A stretch of 64,000 bases of DNA, from contig NZ_LT629779.1 of assembly GCF_900105535.1 (NCBI RefSeq), positions 1,612,001-1,676,000 of the forward strand. Reading direction: 5' to 3'. A model generated the notes under the pieces. It searched no databases. It saw nothing but the letters and a program-made list of their open reading frames with translations, and was not told where the DNA came from. Position 1 is the first letter of the stretch. Each line of letters starts with the position of its first letter. The stretch is from Pseudarthrobacter equi. GTDB lineage: Bacteria; Actinomycetota; Actinomycetes; Actinomycetales; Micrococcaceae. Position numbers and translations under genes: made by a program. Positions 1-8,842 of the stretch are shown piece after piece.

Positions 1-705
1 GCCGCTGGCGCGGCAGTGCTGGTGACCCCTGAGCTCTTTCCGGTGGGCTACGCCCCTCGCCGGGTCCGGGCAGCCCTGGACCCCGCCGAACTCCCTGACC
101 TCCACCGCCGGCTCGCCGGCATCGCCCGCAACCACGGCATCGGGCTCGTGTACAGCTTGCCGCGGATCACGCCGCAGGGGGAGTGGCAGATTAGCGCGAC
201 CCTGCTGGACACGGACGGCAGCACGCTGCTTGGCTACGGCAAGGTCCACCTCTTCGGCCCTGACGAACGTGCCGCTTTTACCCCTGCGGCGGAACAGCCC
301 GCCGTCGTAAATTTCCACGGAATCCCCACCTCCATGGTGATCTGCTACGACGTGGAGTTCCCCGAGGCTGTGCGCGCGGCCGCCGCCGGCGGCGCCGAGC
401 TCCTCCTGGTGCCAACCGCCCTGGCGCACGGGTTCGACGACGTTCCGCAGATCCTGGTCAGGGCCCGTGCGCTGGAAAGCCAGCTGGCCATCGCCTACGC
501 GAACCATTCCGGAATGGAAGACGGGTGCCGTTTCCTCGGCGGAAGCGTCATCGCCGGCCCGGACGGAAAGCTGCTGGCCGCAGCAGGGGAGGCGCCGGTG
601 CTGCTGTACGCCGAACTGGACCCGGACGCGCCCCGCCGTGAGCGGGCCGGCGTGCCCTACCTGGCGGAGCGGCGCCCCGACCTGTACCGCAGCTGGGGCA
701 CCTGA
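1..705 (+). CDS. Carbon-nitrogen hydrolase (nitrilase superfamily amidase), 5' end outside the window
   Basis: The reading frame is open from base 1, so the N-terminus lies upstream. The nitrilase-superfamily Glu-Lys-Cys triad is visible: Glu in TPELFPVGY, Lys in GYGKVHLFG and the nucleophile Cys in MVICYDVEFPE. Family members hydrolyse amides or nitriles to acids in the cytoplasm. The neighbours (PucR regulator, APC permease, amide-forming-type amino acid oxidase) suggest an amide released from an amino acid as substrate, as with 5-aminovaleramidase (DavA) or an indole-3-acetamide hydrolase; this substrate is inference. The gene converges on the PucR gene with a 24-base gap. Confidence 0.9.
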   Translation, partial: AAGAAVLVTPELFPVGYAPRRVRAALDPAELPDLHRRLAGIARNHGIGLVYSLPRITPQGEWQISATLLDTDGSTLLGYGKVHLFGPDERAAFTPAAEQPAVVNFHGIPTSMVICYDVEFPEAVRAAAAGGAELLLVPTALAHGFDDVPQILVRARALESQLAIAYANHSGMEDGCRFLGGSVIAGPDGKLLAAAGEAPVLLYAELDPDAPRRERAGVPYLAERRPDLYRSWGT

Positions 706-729
706 CCGGGCGGCGGCGCCCTTGAGCTC

Positions 730-2397
730 TCAGGTGCCAGACGGGCTGACGGAGTCGACGAACTGGAGGGCAATCCACAGCTCCGCCCGGACGGAGGCCT
801 GGCTGAAATCCGTGTCCAGCAGTGCGGCCAGTGCGTTGACCTGGCGCCGGACACTGTTGCGGTGCAGGCCCAGGTCCTTCGCGGTTGCGTCCCAGTTGCC
901 GTTCGCTCCCAACCAGGAGCGCAGCAGCCCCAGCTGGCTGTCCCTGCGATCCGGTTCCAATGCCATGACCGGTGCCAGCAGCCGGCTGGCAAGCATGCTG
1001 CCGGCTCCGCCGCCGAGCAGCCCGGCCACCGTCCACGCCTGCTCCTCTTCCCGCACCGTCCCGCCGGTGGCTATGACGCGGGGGCGCAGGGCACTTGCGT
1101 TACGGTACGCGGACGGGAGGCCGGGGAGCTCGGCTGTTCCGCCAACCACCAGGCCCCAGCCCAGCCGCTCCACCTCGGCCACCAGCTGGTCTTCCACCCT
1201 CAGCCGGGTGATGGCAGCGAAGCCATAGTCGGTAAGTTCCACCAGCTTCGTGTCGAAAAGCCTCCGCCACTGGAGCAGCTCCCGGACCGGGCCGTCCGCC
1301 ACCGCGCCCTCCAGCCGGACGCCCTGGACCACCCTGAGGGGGCCGGTCCGGGTCCCGGAGACGCTTTGGGCCAGCAGGTCCCGGACACTGTTCAGCTGCC
1401 GGGTGCTGCGGCCGGCGAGGCTCTCCGGGTGCAGCAACACCGCCGTAGCCAGCTGGCTCGGCGCCAGTGAACCGCTGGTCCGCTGCCGGACAAGAAGCTC
1501 CAACAGTCCCACCACGGAGGAAACCACGCTGTTTTGCGCGGGCGTAAGCGGTTTGGCGGTGCCCAGGACCAGCCCGCCGAGGGTAGCGTCCTTGCTGCTG
1601 CGCAGGGGGTGGCCCACCGCCAGCACCTTGCCATGCCCGGGCAGCGCCTCGGTTTCCACCCGCGGTCCACTGCCGGCAAGCAGCTTCTTGACCAGGGGCT
1701 GCACGGAGGAAAGTTCGACGACGGCTCCTGCCTTGGCGCGGACCTTTCCGTCCGGCCCGAACAGGGCTGCCCATACGGGGACCTTTTGCACCAGGGCCGC
1801 CAGCAGTTCGTGCTCCGGGCGCGCCGAGAGGACGGCCCGCATGAGGTGGCGGTTCGTTTCGGCCAGCTGGCGGAACGCCTGGGCGTTGCCCGATTCCAGC
1901 AGCTTGGAGAACTCCAGTCCAAGCGCAGCAAAGGGGATGCTGGCCGGAACTTCCACCAGCGTCAGGCCCCGGCGCCGGCATGCGGCGGCTACCTCGTCGG
2001 GTACGGCATCGTAGTACGGCTCCAACCCGAATCCGAGGGCGGCCACACCCGCAGCCACCAACCGGGCAACGTACTCATCAGCCAGTGCCGGATCCACTGG
2101 CCCCGGCACCTGCGGGCGGGAGGCGTCCCCGCGCTCCTGGCCGCCGTGCCCGCTTCCCGTCCCCGCCTGCAGGAAAGGCAGCCCGGCTGTGAGGACGAAC
2201 TCGCCGTCGAGGAGGTACGGAGTGGGATCCCCGAGCTCGCTGGGTTCCACCCAGCGGAGGGGCGCACCGCCGTTGCCCGCATCGTGGAGCACCGTGACAC
2301 CGGCGGGGAGATTTCCGAGGAATCGGCCCAGGGTTACCGCGTCCTGCTCTGGAAGGGCGCCGGGCGTGTCACCGGAAATTGGTGCAATATGTCTCAT
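730..2397 (-). CDS. PucR-family transcriptional regulator
   Basis: A 555-residue protein. An N-terminal PucR-type sensory region (about residues 20-150) is followed by a GGDEF-like middle region and a C-terminal PucR helix-turn-helix (about 490-550, around KDLGLHRNSVRRQV). PucR regulators control purine, amine or amino acid catabolism. The gene is divergent from the APC permease across 105 bp, which suits local control of that permease and the oxidase. A -10 box TATAGT (2411-2406, minus strand) ends 8 nt before the ATG and no Shine-Dalgarno is seen, so the transcript is probably leaderless. Family call is firm; the effector is unknown. Confidence 0.9.
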   Translation of the reverse strand: MRHIAPISGDTPGALPEQDAVTLGRFLGNLPAGVTVLHDAGNGGAPLRWVEPSELGDPTPYLLDGEFVLTAGLPFLQAGTGSGHGGQERGDASRPQVPGPVDPALADEYVARLVAAGVAALGFGLEPYYDAVPDEVAAACRRRGLTLVEVPASIPFAALGLEFSKLLESGNAQAFRQLAETNRHLMRAVLSARPEHELLAALVQKVPVWAALFGPDGKVRAKAGAVVELSSVQPLVKKLLAGSGPRVETEALPGHGKVLAVGHPLRSSKDATLGGLVLGTAKPLTPAQNSVVSSVVGLLELLVRQRTSGSLAPSQLATAVLLHPESLAGRSTRQLNSVRDLLAQSVSGTRTGPLRVVQGVRLEGAVADGPVRELLQWRRLFDTKLVELTDYGFAAITRLRVEDQLVAEVERLGWGLVVGGTAELPGLPSAYRNASALRPRVIATGGTVREEEQAWTVAGLLGGGAGSMLASRLLAPVMALEPDRRDSQLGLLRSWLGANGNWDATAKDLGLHRNSVRRQVNALAALLDTDFSQASVRAELWIALQFVDSVSPSGT

Positions 2398-2502
2398 GGG
2401 CTTTCACTATAGGTCACTTTGCACCCCATTGAGATGCCGCTCACACCCATACGCTGGGGTGGGGAACTCAACCATCCACCGACCCATGAACGGACGTCAA
2501 CG

Positions 2503-4005
2503 ATGACTGTGCCCACACTTCCAGGCCAGGTGACCGACCGCACGGACGGCCGCCCCTCGCTCGGCACGCAACTGCTCCGCCGCAAGCCCCTCGCACTGAT
2601 GGCGGCTGAAGCGGACGCCGGCACCGGCGGGCCCCGGCTGGTGCGGAGCTTCGGCGTGCTGCAACTGACCATGATCTCCGTCGGCGCAACCCTCGGTACC
2701 GGCATCCTGGTGATCCTGGGCGAGTCCGTTCCCCTGGCCGGTCCGGCAATCTGGATCTCGTTTGCGATTGCTGGCCTCGCCGCCCTGCTGTCCGCCGTCT
2801 CGTACGCGGAAATGGCCGGGCTGGTGCCGGTTGCGGGCTCCAGCTACTCGTACACCTACGCCACCATGGGCGAAGGCATGGCGTGGATCTGCGGATGGTG
2901 CCTGGTCCTCGAATATGCGGTCTCGGTGGCCGCCGTCGCTGTGGGCGCCGGACAGTACGTCAACGAGGCGCTGGCTGTCTTCGGGTCGGTCCTTCCGGAC
3001 GCGCTCTCGCAGCCCCCGGGCGACGGCGGCATGGTCAACGTTCCGGCCGTGGTGATCGTCCTCCTCGCCACGGTCCTGCTGGTCCGCGGCGCAAAGGAAA
3101 GCGCCTGGATCAACACCGCCATCGTGGCGGTCAAGGTTGGCATCCTGCTCTTCTTCTGCGCTGTGGCCTTCACGGCCTTCAACGCCGGCAACTTCGATCC
3201 CCTCCTGCCCATGGGTGCCGCGGGCGTCTCCGCGGCAGCTTCCCGGGTGTTCTTCTCCTACATAGGCTTTGACGCCGCTTCCACCGCAGGCGAGGAAGCA
3301 CGCAATCCCAAGCGGGACCTGCCCCGGGCCATCATGCTCTCCATGCTCATTGTCACCTCCATCTACGTCCTGGTTGCCGTGGCAGCCATCGGAGCCCGGC
3401 CGTGGGGATGGTTCGACGGCACGGAGGCGGCACTGGTGAAGATCCTCGAAGAAACCACCGGGCAACCCTGGATCGCCTTGGTTTTCGCCGTCGGAGCCGT
3501 GCTGGCCATCGCCAGCATCGTCCTGACGGTCCTCTACGGCCAGACCCGCATCCTGCTCTCGATGTCACGCGACGGCCTGGTGCCACAGGTCTTCAGCCGC
3601 GTCTCCCGCCGGACCGGGACCCCCGCTGCCGGGACCCTGATCATCGGCACCGCTGTCGCGCTCACCGCCGGCCTGGTGCCCCTGGGCGCCCTGGCCGACG
3701 CCACCAGCATCGGCACCCTGTTCGCCTTCGCCCTGGTAAACGTGGCGGTCATCTACCTCCGCCGTGCCCGGCCCGAGCTCGAACGTACCTTCCGGGTGCC
3801 GTTCTTCCCCGTGACCCCGATCCTGGGCGCCATCATGTGCATCTACCTGATGGCCAACCTCGGCGCCGACACGTGGATCACCTTTGGGGTCTGGATGCTC
3901 GTGGGGGTGGCTGCCTACTTCGGCTATGGCCGCCGGAACTCCAAAGTGGCGGCCCTCAACGGCAGCGAACACCTGGACGTGCCAGCCGCCAACCACCAGT
4001 CCTGA
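2503..4005 (+). CDS. APC-superfamily amino acid permease
   Basis: About 500 residues with some 12 hydrophobic helices, starting with the APC signature region around ISVGATLGTGILVILGES. The cluster VFFSYIGFDAASTAGEEARN is typical of cationic amino acid transporter (CAT/YfnA-like) members of the APC superfamily. An upstream in-frame ATG at 2419 would add 28 polar residues; the ATG at 2503 is preferred because the family normally has a short cytoplasmic N-terminus. The oxidase gene follows 68 bp downstream on the same strand, implying that the permease supplies that enzyme. The substrate is probably an amino acid; which one cannot be read from the sequence. Confidence 0.88.
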   Translation: MTVPTLPGQVTDRTDGRPSLGTQLLRRKPLALMAAEADAGTGGPRLVRSFGVLQLTMISVGATLGTGILVILGESVPLAGPAIWISFAIAGLAALLSAVSYAEMAGLVPVAGSSYSYTYATMGEGMAWICGWCLVLEYAVSVAAVAVGAGQYVNEALAVFGSVLPDALSQPPGDGGMVNVPAVVIVLLATVLLVRGAKESAWINTAIVAVKVGILLFFCAVAFTAFNAGNFDPLLPMGAAGVSAAASRVFFSYIGFDAASTAGEEARNPKRDLPRAIMLSMLIVTSIYVLVAVAAIGARPWGWFDGTEAALVKILEETTGQPWIALVFAVGAVLAIASIVLTVLYGQTRILLSMSRDGLVPQVFSRVSRRTGTPAAGTLIIGTAVALTAGLVPLGALADATSIGTLFAFALVNVAVIYLRRARPELERTFRVPFFPVTPILGAIMCIYLMANLGADTWITFGVWMLVGVAAYFGYGRRNSKVAALNGSEHLDVPAANHQS

Positions 4006-4073
4006 ACCACTCCTCCCGGCGAGAACCGGACACATTCCAACCAGCACGCAGCAACCCCGAAGGCAGATATTCA

Positions 4074-5807
4074 ATGACCACCGCTACCGAGCTTCCCGCC
4101 TCCGACCCGTCCAGCACCTCAACCCTGAGGGAAGACGCTTCCCGGCATCCGGAGGAGCAGGCGGAGCCCATCACCATGCTCAACCCGGACTTCCCGTTCA
4201 GCTACGACCATTACCTGGCCCACCCCGGCGGTCTGGGCTCGGTTCCGGATGAACTGCTGGGCACCGAAGTCGCCGTCATCGGGGCCGGGCTTTCCGGCCT
4301 GGTCACCGCCTACGAGCTGATGAAGCTGGGGCTGCGGCCGGTGGTCTACGAAGCGGACCAGATCGGCGGCAGGCTGCGCACCGCGGCCTTCCCCGCGGCG
4401 CCGGGCGTCGTGGCGGATTTGGGTGGCATGCGCTTCCCCGTTTCCGGCAAGGCTTTCTACCACTACGTGGACCTGCTGGGGCTGGAAACCCAGGCCTTCC
4501 CCAACCCGCTGGCCGACGCAACGTCCAGCACGGTGATCGAACTTGCAGGCAAGAAGCACTACGCAGAGAAGCCGGGCGACCTGCCGCCGTTTTTCCGCGA
4601 AGTCGCAGACGCCTGGAAGGCAGCCGTAAATGACGGTGCGAAGTTCGGTGAGATGCAGGATGCCATCCGCCGGCGTGACGCTGCCCGGATCAAGGAACTC
4701 TGGAACGAACTGCTTCCGCTGATGGACGAACAGACGTTCTACGGCTTCATCGCCGCCAGCGACTCCTTTAAGGCGGCAGGTTTCGCACACCGTGAGGCTT
4801 TCGGCCAGGTGGGCTTCGGCACCGGCGGCTGGGACACCGACTTTCCCAACTCCATCCTGGAAATTCTGCGCGTGGTCTACACGGACGCGGACGACCAGCA
4901 CCGCTTCATCCGCGGGGGAGCGCAACGGCTGCCCGAGGCACTGTGGCAGCACGCGCCGTCGGACCTGGTGCACTGGCCTGCCGGCACGTCCCTGGCGTCG
5001 CTGCACTCCGGCTCGCCCCGCGGCGCCGTGGGAAAGATCAGCCGGGACCCGGGCGGGAACCTGCGGGTCCGCGAGCGGTGGGGCCGGGAGGCCAGCTACC
5101 CGGCCGTGGTCACCACGTGCCAGTCGTGGCTGCTGTCCACCCGGATCCATACCGAGGAGGCGCTGTTCCCGGCCGAGCTGTGGACGGCCATCGAGCGCTC
5201 CCATTACATGCAGTCCTCCAAGACGTTCGTCATGGTGGACCGGCCGTTCTGGAAGGACATCGACCCGGAAACGGGGAACGAGGTCTTGTCCATGACGCTG
5301 ACGGACCGGCTGAACCGTGCCACGTACCTGCTGGACAACGGTCCGGACCAGCCCGCCGTCATCCTGCTCTCCTACACCTGGAACGACGACGCACTGAAAT
5401 GGCTTGCCCTCGATGCTGATGAGCGCGTGGAGCTGATGCTGCACTCGCTGGAGCAGATCTACCCGGGCGTGGACATCGCGGGCCACATCGTGGGCCAGCC
5501 CATCACTGTCTCCTGGGAGGCCGACCCCAACTTCATGGGCGCGTTCAAGGCCAACCTGCCCGGCCAGTACCGCTACCAGCAGCGGCTGTTCACGCACTTC
5601 CAACAGGACTCGCTGCCCGAATCACAGCGCGGCATCTTCCTGGCCGGCGACGACGTCTCCTTCACCGCGGGCTGGGCCGAGGGCGCCGTCACCACCGGCC
5701 TGAACGCGGTGTGGGGTGTCATCAACCACCTGGGTGGCGGTTCTGCAGAGGGCAACCCGGGCCCGGGCGACCTGCTGGATGAACTGGGTCCGATTAGCCT
5801 CGACTAG
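4074..5807 (+). CDS. Flavin amine oxidase family protein, amino acid oxidase/2-monooxygenase type
   Basis: 577 residues from ATG 4074, with a GAAGG stretch about 10 nt upstream. Visible features are the dinucleotide-binding GAGLSG (residues 70-75), the ADQIGGRL segment, the GGMRFP motif (118-123) and VGFGTGGWDTDFPNS, followed by a C-terminal FAD segment around IFLAGDDVSFTAGWAEGA. GGMRFP and FGTGGW are features of the tryptophan 2-monooxygenase / lysine 2-monooxygenase / L-amino acid oxidase branch. Some members of this branch oxidatively decarboxylate an amino acid to an amide. The amidase at 1-705 could complete such a pathway (inference). The stop codon overlaps that of the convergent carbonic anhydrase gene. 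Confidence 0.87.
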   Translation: MTTATELPASDPSSTSTLREDASRHPEEQAEPITMLNPDFPFSYDHYLAHPGGLGSVPDELLGTEVAVIGAGLSGLVTAYELMKLGLRPVVYEADQIGGRLRTAAFPAAPGVVADLGGMRFPVSGKAFYHYVDLLGLETQAFPNPLADATSSTVIELAGKKHYAEKPGDLPPFFREVADAWKAAVNDGAKFGEMQDAIRRRDAARIKELWNELLPLMDEQTFYGFIAASDSFKAAGFAHREAFGQVGFGTGGWDTDFPNSILEILRVVYTDADDQHRFIRGGAQRLPEALWQHAPSDLVHWPAGTSLASLHSGSPRGAVGKISRDPGGNLRVRERWGREASYPAVVTTCQSWLLSTRIHTEEALFPAELWTAIERSHYMQSSKTFVMVDRPFWKDIDPETGNEVLSMTLTDRLNRATYLLDNGPDQPAVILLSYTWNDDALKWLALDADERVELMLHSLEQIYPGVDIAGHIVGQPITVSWEADPNFMGAFKANLPGQYRYQQRLFTHFQQDSLPESQRGIFLAGDDVSFTAGWAEGAVTTGLNAVWGVINHLGGGSAEGNPGPGDLLDELGPISLD

Positions 5808-6322
5808 TGATGGAACTCGCGGTGTTGCGCCGCGAGCTCCACGTACCGTGACGCGTTGGCGCGGACGCCGTCGAACTCTTCCTCCGTCAGTTCCCGGCGC
5901 ACCTTGGCGGGAACCCCGGCCACGAGCGAGCGGGGCGGGACCACGGTTCCTTCCAGCACCACGGCGCCGGCCGCCACCAGCGAACCGGTGCCGATCACCG
6001 CGCCGTTCAGGACGGTGGCGCCCATCCCGATGAGGCAGTCGTCCTCCACGGTGCAGCCGTGGACGACGGCGGCGTGCCCCACGCTGACCCGTTCGCCCAC
6101 CGTGCAGGGGAAGCCGGGGTCGGCGTGCAGCACTACGTTGTCCTGCAGGTTGCTGCCGGCACCCACCGTGATGGCGGCGGTATCCGCGCGGACCGAGACG
6201 CCGTAGAACGCGCTGGAGTCCTCAGCCAGGGTGGCGTTGCCGATGATGGACGCCGACGGGGCAATGAACGCTGATTCGTGAACGGCGGGGGATTGACCGC
6301 CGAAAGGGTATAGGGGAGCCAT
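5804..6322 (-). CDS. Gamma-class carbonic anhydrase family protein
   Basis: 172 residues of left-handed beta-helix hexapeptide repeats (for example VLNGAV, IGTGSL, VAAGAV). The His ligand pattern of gamma carbonic anhydrases is visible in VVLHAD and VGHAAVVHG. Many such proteins are of the YrdA/CaiE type, so actual carbonic anhydrase activity is uncertain. The TAG stop shares three bases with the opposing oxidase stop in the palindrome CTAG. A TAGGGT box lies 6 nt before the ATG, suggesting leaderless expression. Confidence 0.88.
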   Translation of the reverse strand: MAPLYPFGGQSPAVHESAFIAPSASIIGNATLAEDSSAFYGVSVRADTAAITVGAGSNLQDNVVLHADPGFPCTVGERVSVGHAAVVHGCTVEDDCLIGMGATVLNGAVIGTGSLVAAGAVVLEGTVVPPRSLVAGVPAKVRRELTEEEFDGVRANASRYVELAAQHREFHH

Positions 6323-6349
6323 GGCTTCACCCTAAGCCACCCCTGCACC

Positions 6350-6411
6350 CAACTGAGTAGCAATAGATGCCGTTTTGGCGCCTCAAAACGGCATCTATTG
6401 CGACCTAGTTG
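6350..6411. repeat. Long interrupted palindrome, possible dispersed repeat and terminator for purU
   Basis: The core is a perfect 18-bp inverted repeat (6360-6377 with 6384-6401, arm GCAATAGATGCCGTTTTG) around a 6-nt loop. Weaker flanking complementarity (CAACTGAGTAG against the complement of CGACCTAGTTG) extends it to about 62 bp and into the purU stop codon. It lies directly downstream of purU and can act as its terminator. It is AT-richer than its surroundings. The dispersed-repeat idea is inference. Confidence 0.7.
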
Positions 6412-7265
6412 AAGACCACGGTCCGGTTGCCGTCCAGCAGGACCCGGTGTTCGGCATGCCACTGCACGGCCTGGACCAGGGTGCGGCCCTCGACGTCGCG
6501 GCCCATCTGCACGAACTGCTCGGGAGTCCGGGCATGGTCCACCCGGATGACTTCCTGCTCGATGATGGGGCCCTCATCCAGGGCAGCGGTGACGTAGTGG
6601 GCGGTGGCGCCGATCAGTTTCACGCCGCGGGCGTGGGCCTGATGGTAGGGCTTGGCACCTTTGAAGGACGGCAGGAACGAGTGGTGGATGTTGATGGCCT
6701 TGCCGGTGAGGTCGGTGCAGAGCTCATCAGAAAGGATCTGCATGTAGCGGGCCAGGACGGTCAGCTCGATATCGTGCTCGGCAATCAGGGCGCGCAGCTT
6801 GTCCTCGGCCTGCTCCTTCGTGTCCTTCGTCACCGGGATGTAGTGGAACGGGATGCCGTAGAACTCGGCCAGCCCGGCCAGGTCCCGGTGGTTGGAAACA
6901 ATGGCGGGAATCTCGATGGGCAGCGTGCCGGAGCGCTGCTGGAACAGCAGGTCGTTGAGGCAGTGGGCTGACGTGCTGGCCATGATCAGGGTTCGGACCT
7001 TGTCGCCCACGGTATTGAGGCTCCACTGCATGGAGAAGGCCGCCGCCACCGGTTCCAGGGCTGCCCGCAGTTCGGACGCAGGAGCCGCGGTGGTGACCTC
7101 CACCCGCATGAAGAAGTTGCCGGTGGCCGGGCTGCCGTACTGCTGCGAATCCATGATGTTGCTTCCCGCCACCAGCAGGGCGCCGGCCACTGCGTGGACG
7201 ATTCCGGGGCGGTCCGGGCAGGACAGGGTCAGTACGTAGGCTTGGTTCAGCTGGTCTTCATTCAC
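6405..7265 (-). CDS. purU: Formyltetrahydrofolate deformylase
   Basis: 286 residues from GTG 7265. PurU hydrolyses 10-formyl-tetrahydrofolate to formate and tetrahydrofolate. An N-terminal ACT domain (about 8-85, YVLTLSCPDRPGIVHAV) precedes a formyltransferase-like catalytic domain with the typical NIHHSFLPSFKGAKPYHQA stretch. The length matches the family. The GTG start is preceded by TAGGCT with a 7-nt gap (7278-7273, minus strand) and no Shine-Dalgarno, so a leaderless transcript is likely; an upstream extension of the frame has no family similarity. It is divergent from glyA-folD, which work on the same one-carbon pool. Confidence 0.95.
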   Translation of the reverse strand: MNEDQLNQAYVLTLSCPDRPGIVHAVAGALLVAGSNIMDSQQYGSPATGNFFMRVEVTTAAPASELRAALEPVAAAFSMQWSLNTVGDKVRTLIMASTSAHCLNDLLFQQRSGTLPIEIPAIVSNHRDLAGLAEFYGIPFHYIPVTKDTKEQAEDKLRALIAEHDIELTVLARYMQILSDELCTDLTGKAINIHHSFLPSFKGAKPYHQAHARGVKLIGATAHYVTAALDEGPIIEQEVIRVDHARTPEQFVQMGRDVEGRTLVQAVQWHAEHRVLLDGNRTVVFN

Positions 7266-7310
7266 GCGTAATAGCCTACCCGCGCGGCAGGTGCCGGTTT
7301 TGGTAGGCTG

Positions 7311-7388
7311 GGAGCGTCGCAACTGGCGTTGGGTGGCTAACCACCAGGGAGCGGCAATCACGAAGACCACGGATCGTACGCCTGGGCC
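7311..7388 (+). promoter_or_regulatory. ZTP riboswitch (pfl motif) upstream of glyA-folD
   Basis: Hallmark pieces occur in order: CGCAACTGGCG (7318-7328), a small hairpin GGTGG-CTAA-CCACC (7332-7345), AGGGAG, and the conserved ACGCCTGGGC (7378-7387). GGCG at 7325-7328 can pair with CGCC at 7379-7382, as in the pfl pseudoknot. ZTP riboswitches sense ZMP/ZTP, which builds up when 10-formyl-THF is short, and they turn on one-carbon genes such as glyA and folD. A TAGGCT -10 box at 7304-7309 would start the RNA at the 5' edge of the motif. About 150 nt separate the aptamer from glyA; I could not identify the expression platform. Confidence 0.85.
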
Positions 7389-7540
7389 GAGGGTCATGTT
7401 TTGCCGGAATTGGGCTGCCCTGCGCCAGCGCAGCAGCACCATGCCGGGCGCTTTCACGCCCTGTCATCAAGGCGGTGCGGGAGTGCGCCAGCCGGTAGCC
7501 TGACCTTAGCAGTGCCCGTTTCCCTAGCCAGGAGTTTTTC

Positions 7541-8839
7541 GTGACTACTACAGCCACCTCAACCACAGCAGTGAGCAACCAGCCGCTGGCCGAGCTCGAC
7601 CCCGAAATCGCGGCAGTCCTGGACCAGGAGCTTGGCCGCCAGCGCGGTACCCTGGAAATGATTGCCTCCGAGAACTTTGCCCCGCGCGCCGTCATGGAGG
7701 CACAGGGCTCCGTCCTGACCAACAAGTACGCCGAGGGCTACCCGGGCCGCCGCTACTACGGCGGCTGCGAATACGTCGACGTCGCAGAGCAGCTGGCCAT
7801 CGACCGGGTCAAGGCCCTGTTCGGCGCCGAGTACGCCAACGTCCAGCCCCACTCCGGTGCGCAGGCCAACGCCGCCGCACTGTCCGCCATGATCACCCCG
7901 GGTGACAAGATCCTGGGCCTCTCCCTGGCCCACGGCGGCCACCTCACGCACGGCATGAAGCTGAACTTCTCCGGCAAGCTCTACAACGTGGCTGCCTACC
8001 AGGTTGAGGAAGACAACTTCCGCATTGACATGGACAAGCTCCGCGAGCAGGCCATCGCCGAGAAGCCGCAGGTCATCATCGCCGGCTGGTCCGCCTACCC
8101 GCGGCAACTCGACTTCGCAGCCTTCCGCTCCATCGCCGATGAGGTGGGCGCGCTCCTCTGGACCGACATGGCACACTTCGCCGGGCTGGTTGCCGCCGGC
8201 CTGCACCCGAGCCCGGTCCCGCACTCCGACGTCGTGACCTCCACCGTGCACAAGACCCTCGCCGGTCCCCGCTCGGGTGTGATCCTGGCCAAGGAACAGT
8301 GGGCAAAGAAGCTCAACTCCAGCGTCTTCCCGGGCCAGCAGGGCGGCCCGCTCATGCACGTCATCGCAGCCAAGGCCGTGGCCTTCAAGATTGCCGGTAC
8401 CCAGGAATTCAAGGAGCGCCAGGAGCGCGTCCTGGAAGGCGCCAAGATCATCGCCGACCGCCTGAACCAGTCCGACGTCGCCGAAGCCGGCGTCTCCGTC
8501 CTGACCGGCGGGACCGATGTGCACCTGGTCCTCGTTGACCTGCGCAACTCCCAGCTGGACGGCCAGCAGGCCGAGGACCTCCTGCACTCCGTGGGCATCA
8601 CCGTCAACCGCAACGCGGTACCGTTCGATCCCCGCCCGCCGATGGTCACCTCCGGCCTCCGCATCGGTACGCCTGCACTGGCTACCCGTGGCTTCGGTGC
8701 CGCCGAGTTCACCGAGGTCGCCGAGATCATCGCCACCGCTCTCAAGGCAGGCACCGGCACCGACGTTGAAGCCCTCCAGTCCCGCGTGGACAAGCTCGCC
8801 GCCGACTTCCCGCTCTACCCCCAGCACGAGCAGTGGTAA
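7541..8839 (+). CDS. glyA: Serine hydroxymethyltransferase
   Basis: 432 residues. GlyA is a PLP enzyme that interconverts serine plus THF with glycine plus 5,10-methylene-THF. Recognisable segments include [26 protein letters not shown] and the PLP-lysine motif [14 protein letters not shown] (Lys about 238). The GTG start is supported by AGGAG ending 7 nt upstream. It is the first gene of an operon with folD (3-bp gap), downstream of the ZTP riboswitch. Confidence 0.97.
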   Translation: MTTTATSTTAVSNQPLAELDPEIAAVLDQELGRQRGTLEMIASENFAPRAVMEAQGSVLTNKYAEGYPGRRYYGGCEYVDVAEQLAIDRVKALFGAEYANVQPHSGAQANAAALSAMITPGDKILGLSLAHGGHLTHGMKLNFSGKLYNVAAYQVEEDNFRIDMDKLREQAIAEKPQVIIAGWSAYPRQLDFAAFRSIADEVGALLWTDMAHFAGLVAAGLHPSPVPHSDVVTSTVHKTLAGPRSGVILAKEQWAKKLNSSVFPGQQGGPLMHVIAAKAVAFKIAGTQEFKERQERVLEGAKIIADRLNQSDVAEAGVSVLTGGTDVHLVLVDLRNSQLDGQQAEDLLHSVGITVNRNAVPFDPRPPMVTSGLRIGTPALATRGFGAAEFTEVAEIIATALKAGTGTDVEALQSRVDKLAADFPLYPQHEQW

Positions 8840-8842
8840 CCA

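Noticed and set aside
2497..3465. Open frame on the minus strand opposite the APC permease
   Set aside because: It is rich in His, Gly, Asp and Gln without motifs, and the plus strand encodes an evident transporter.
3402..4073. In-frame extension of the flavin oxidase upstream of ATG 4074
   Set aside because: The extension overlaps the end of the permease in another frame and reads as Arg/Pro-rich nonsense; family similarity begins after 4074.
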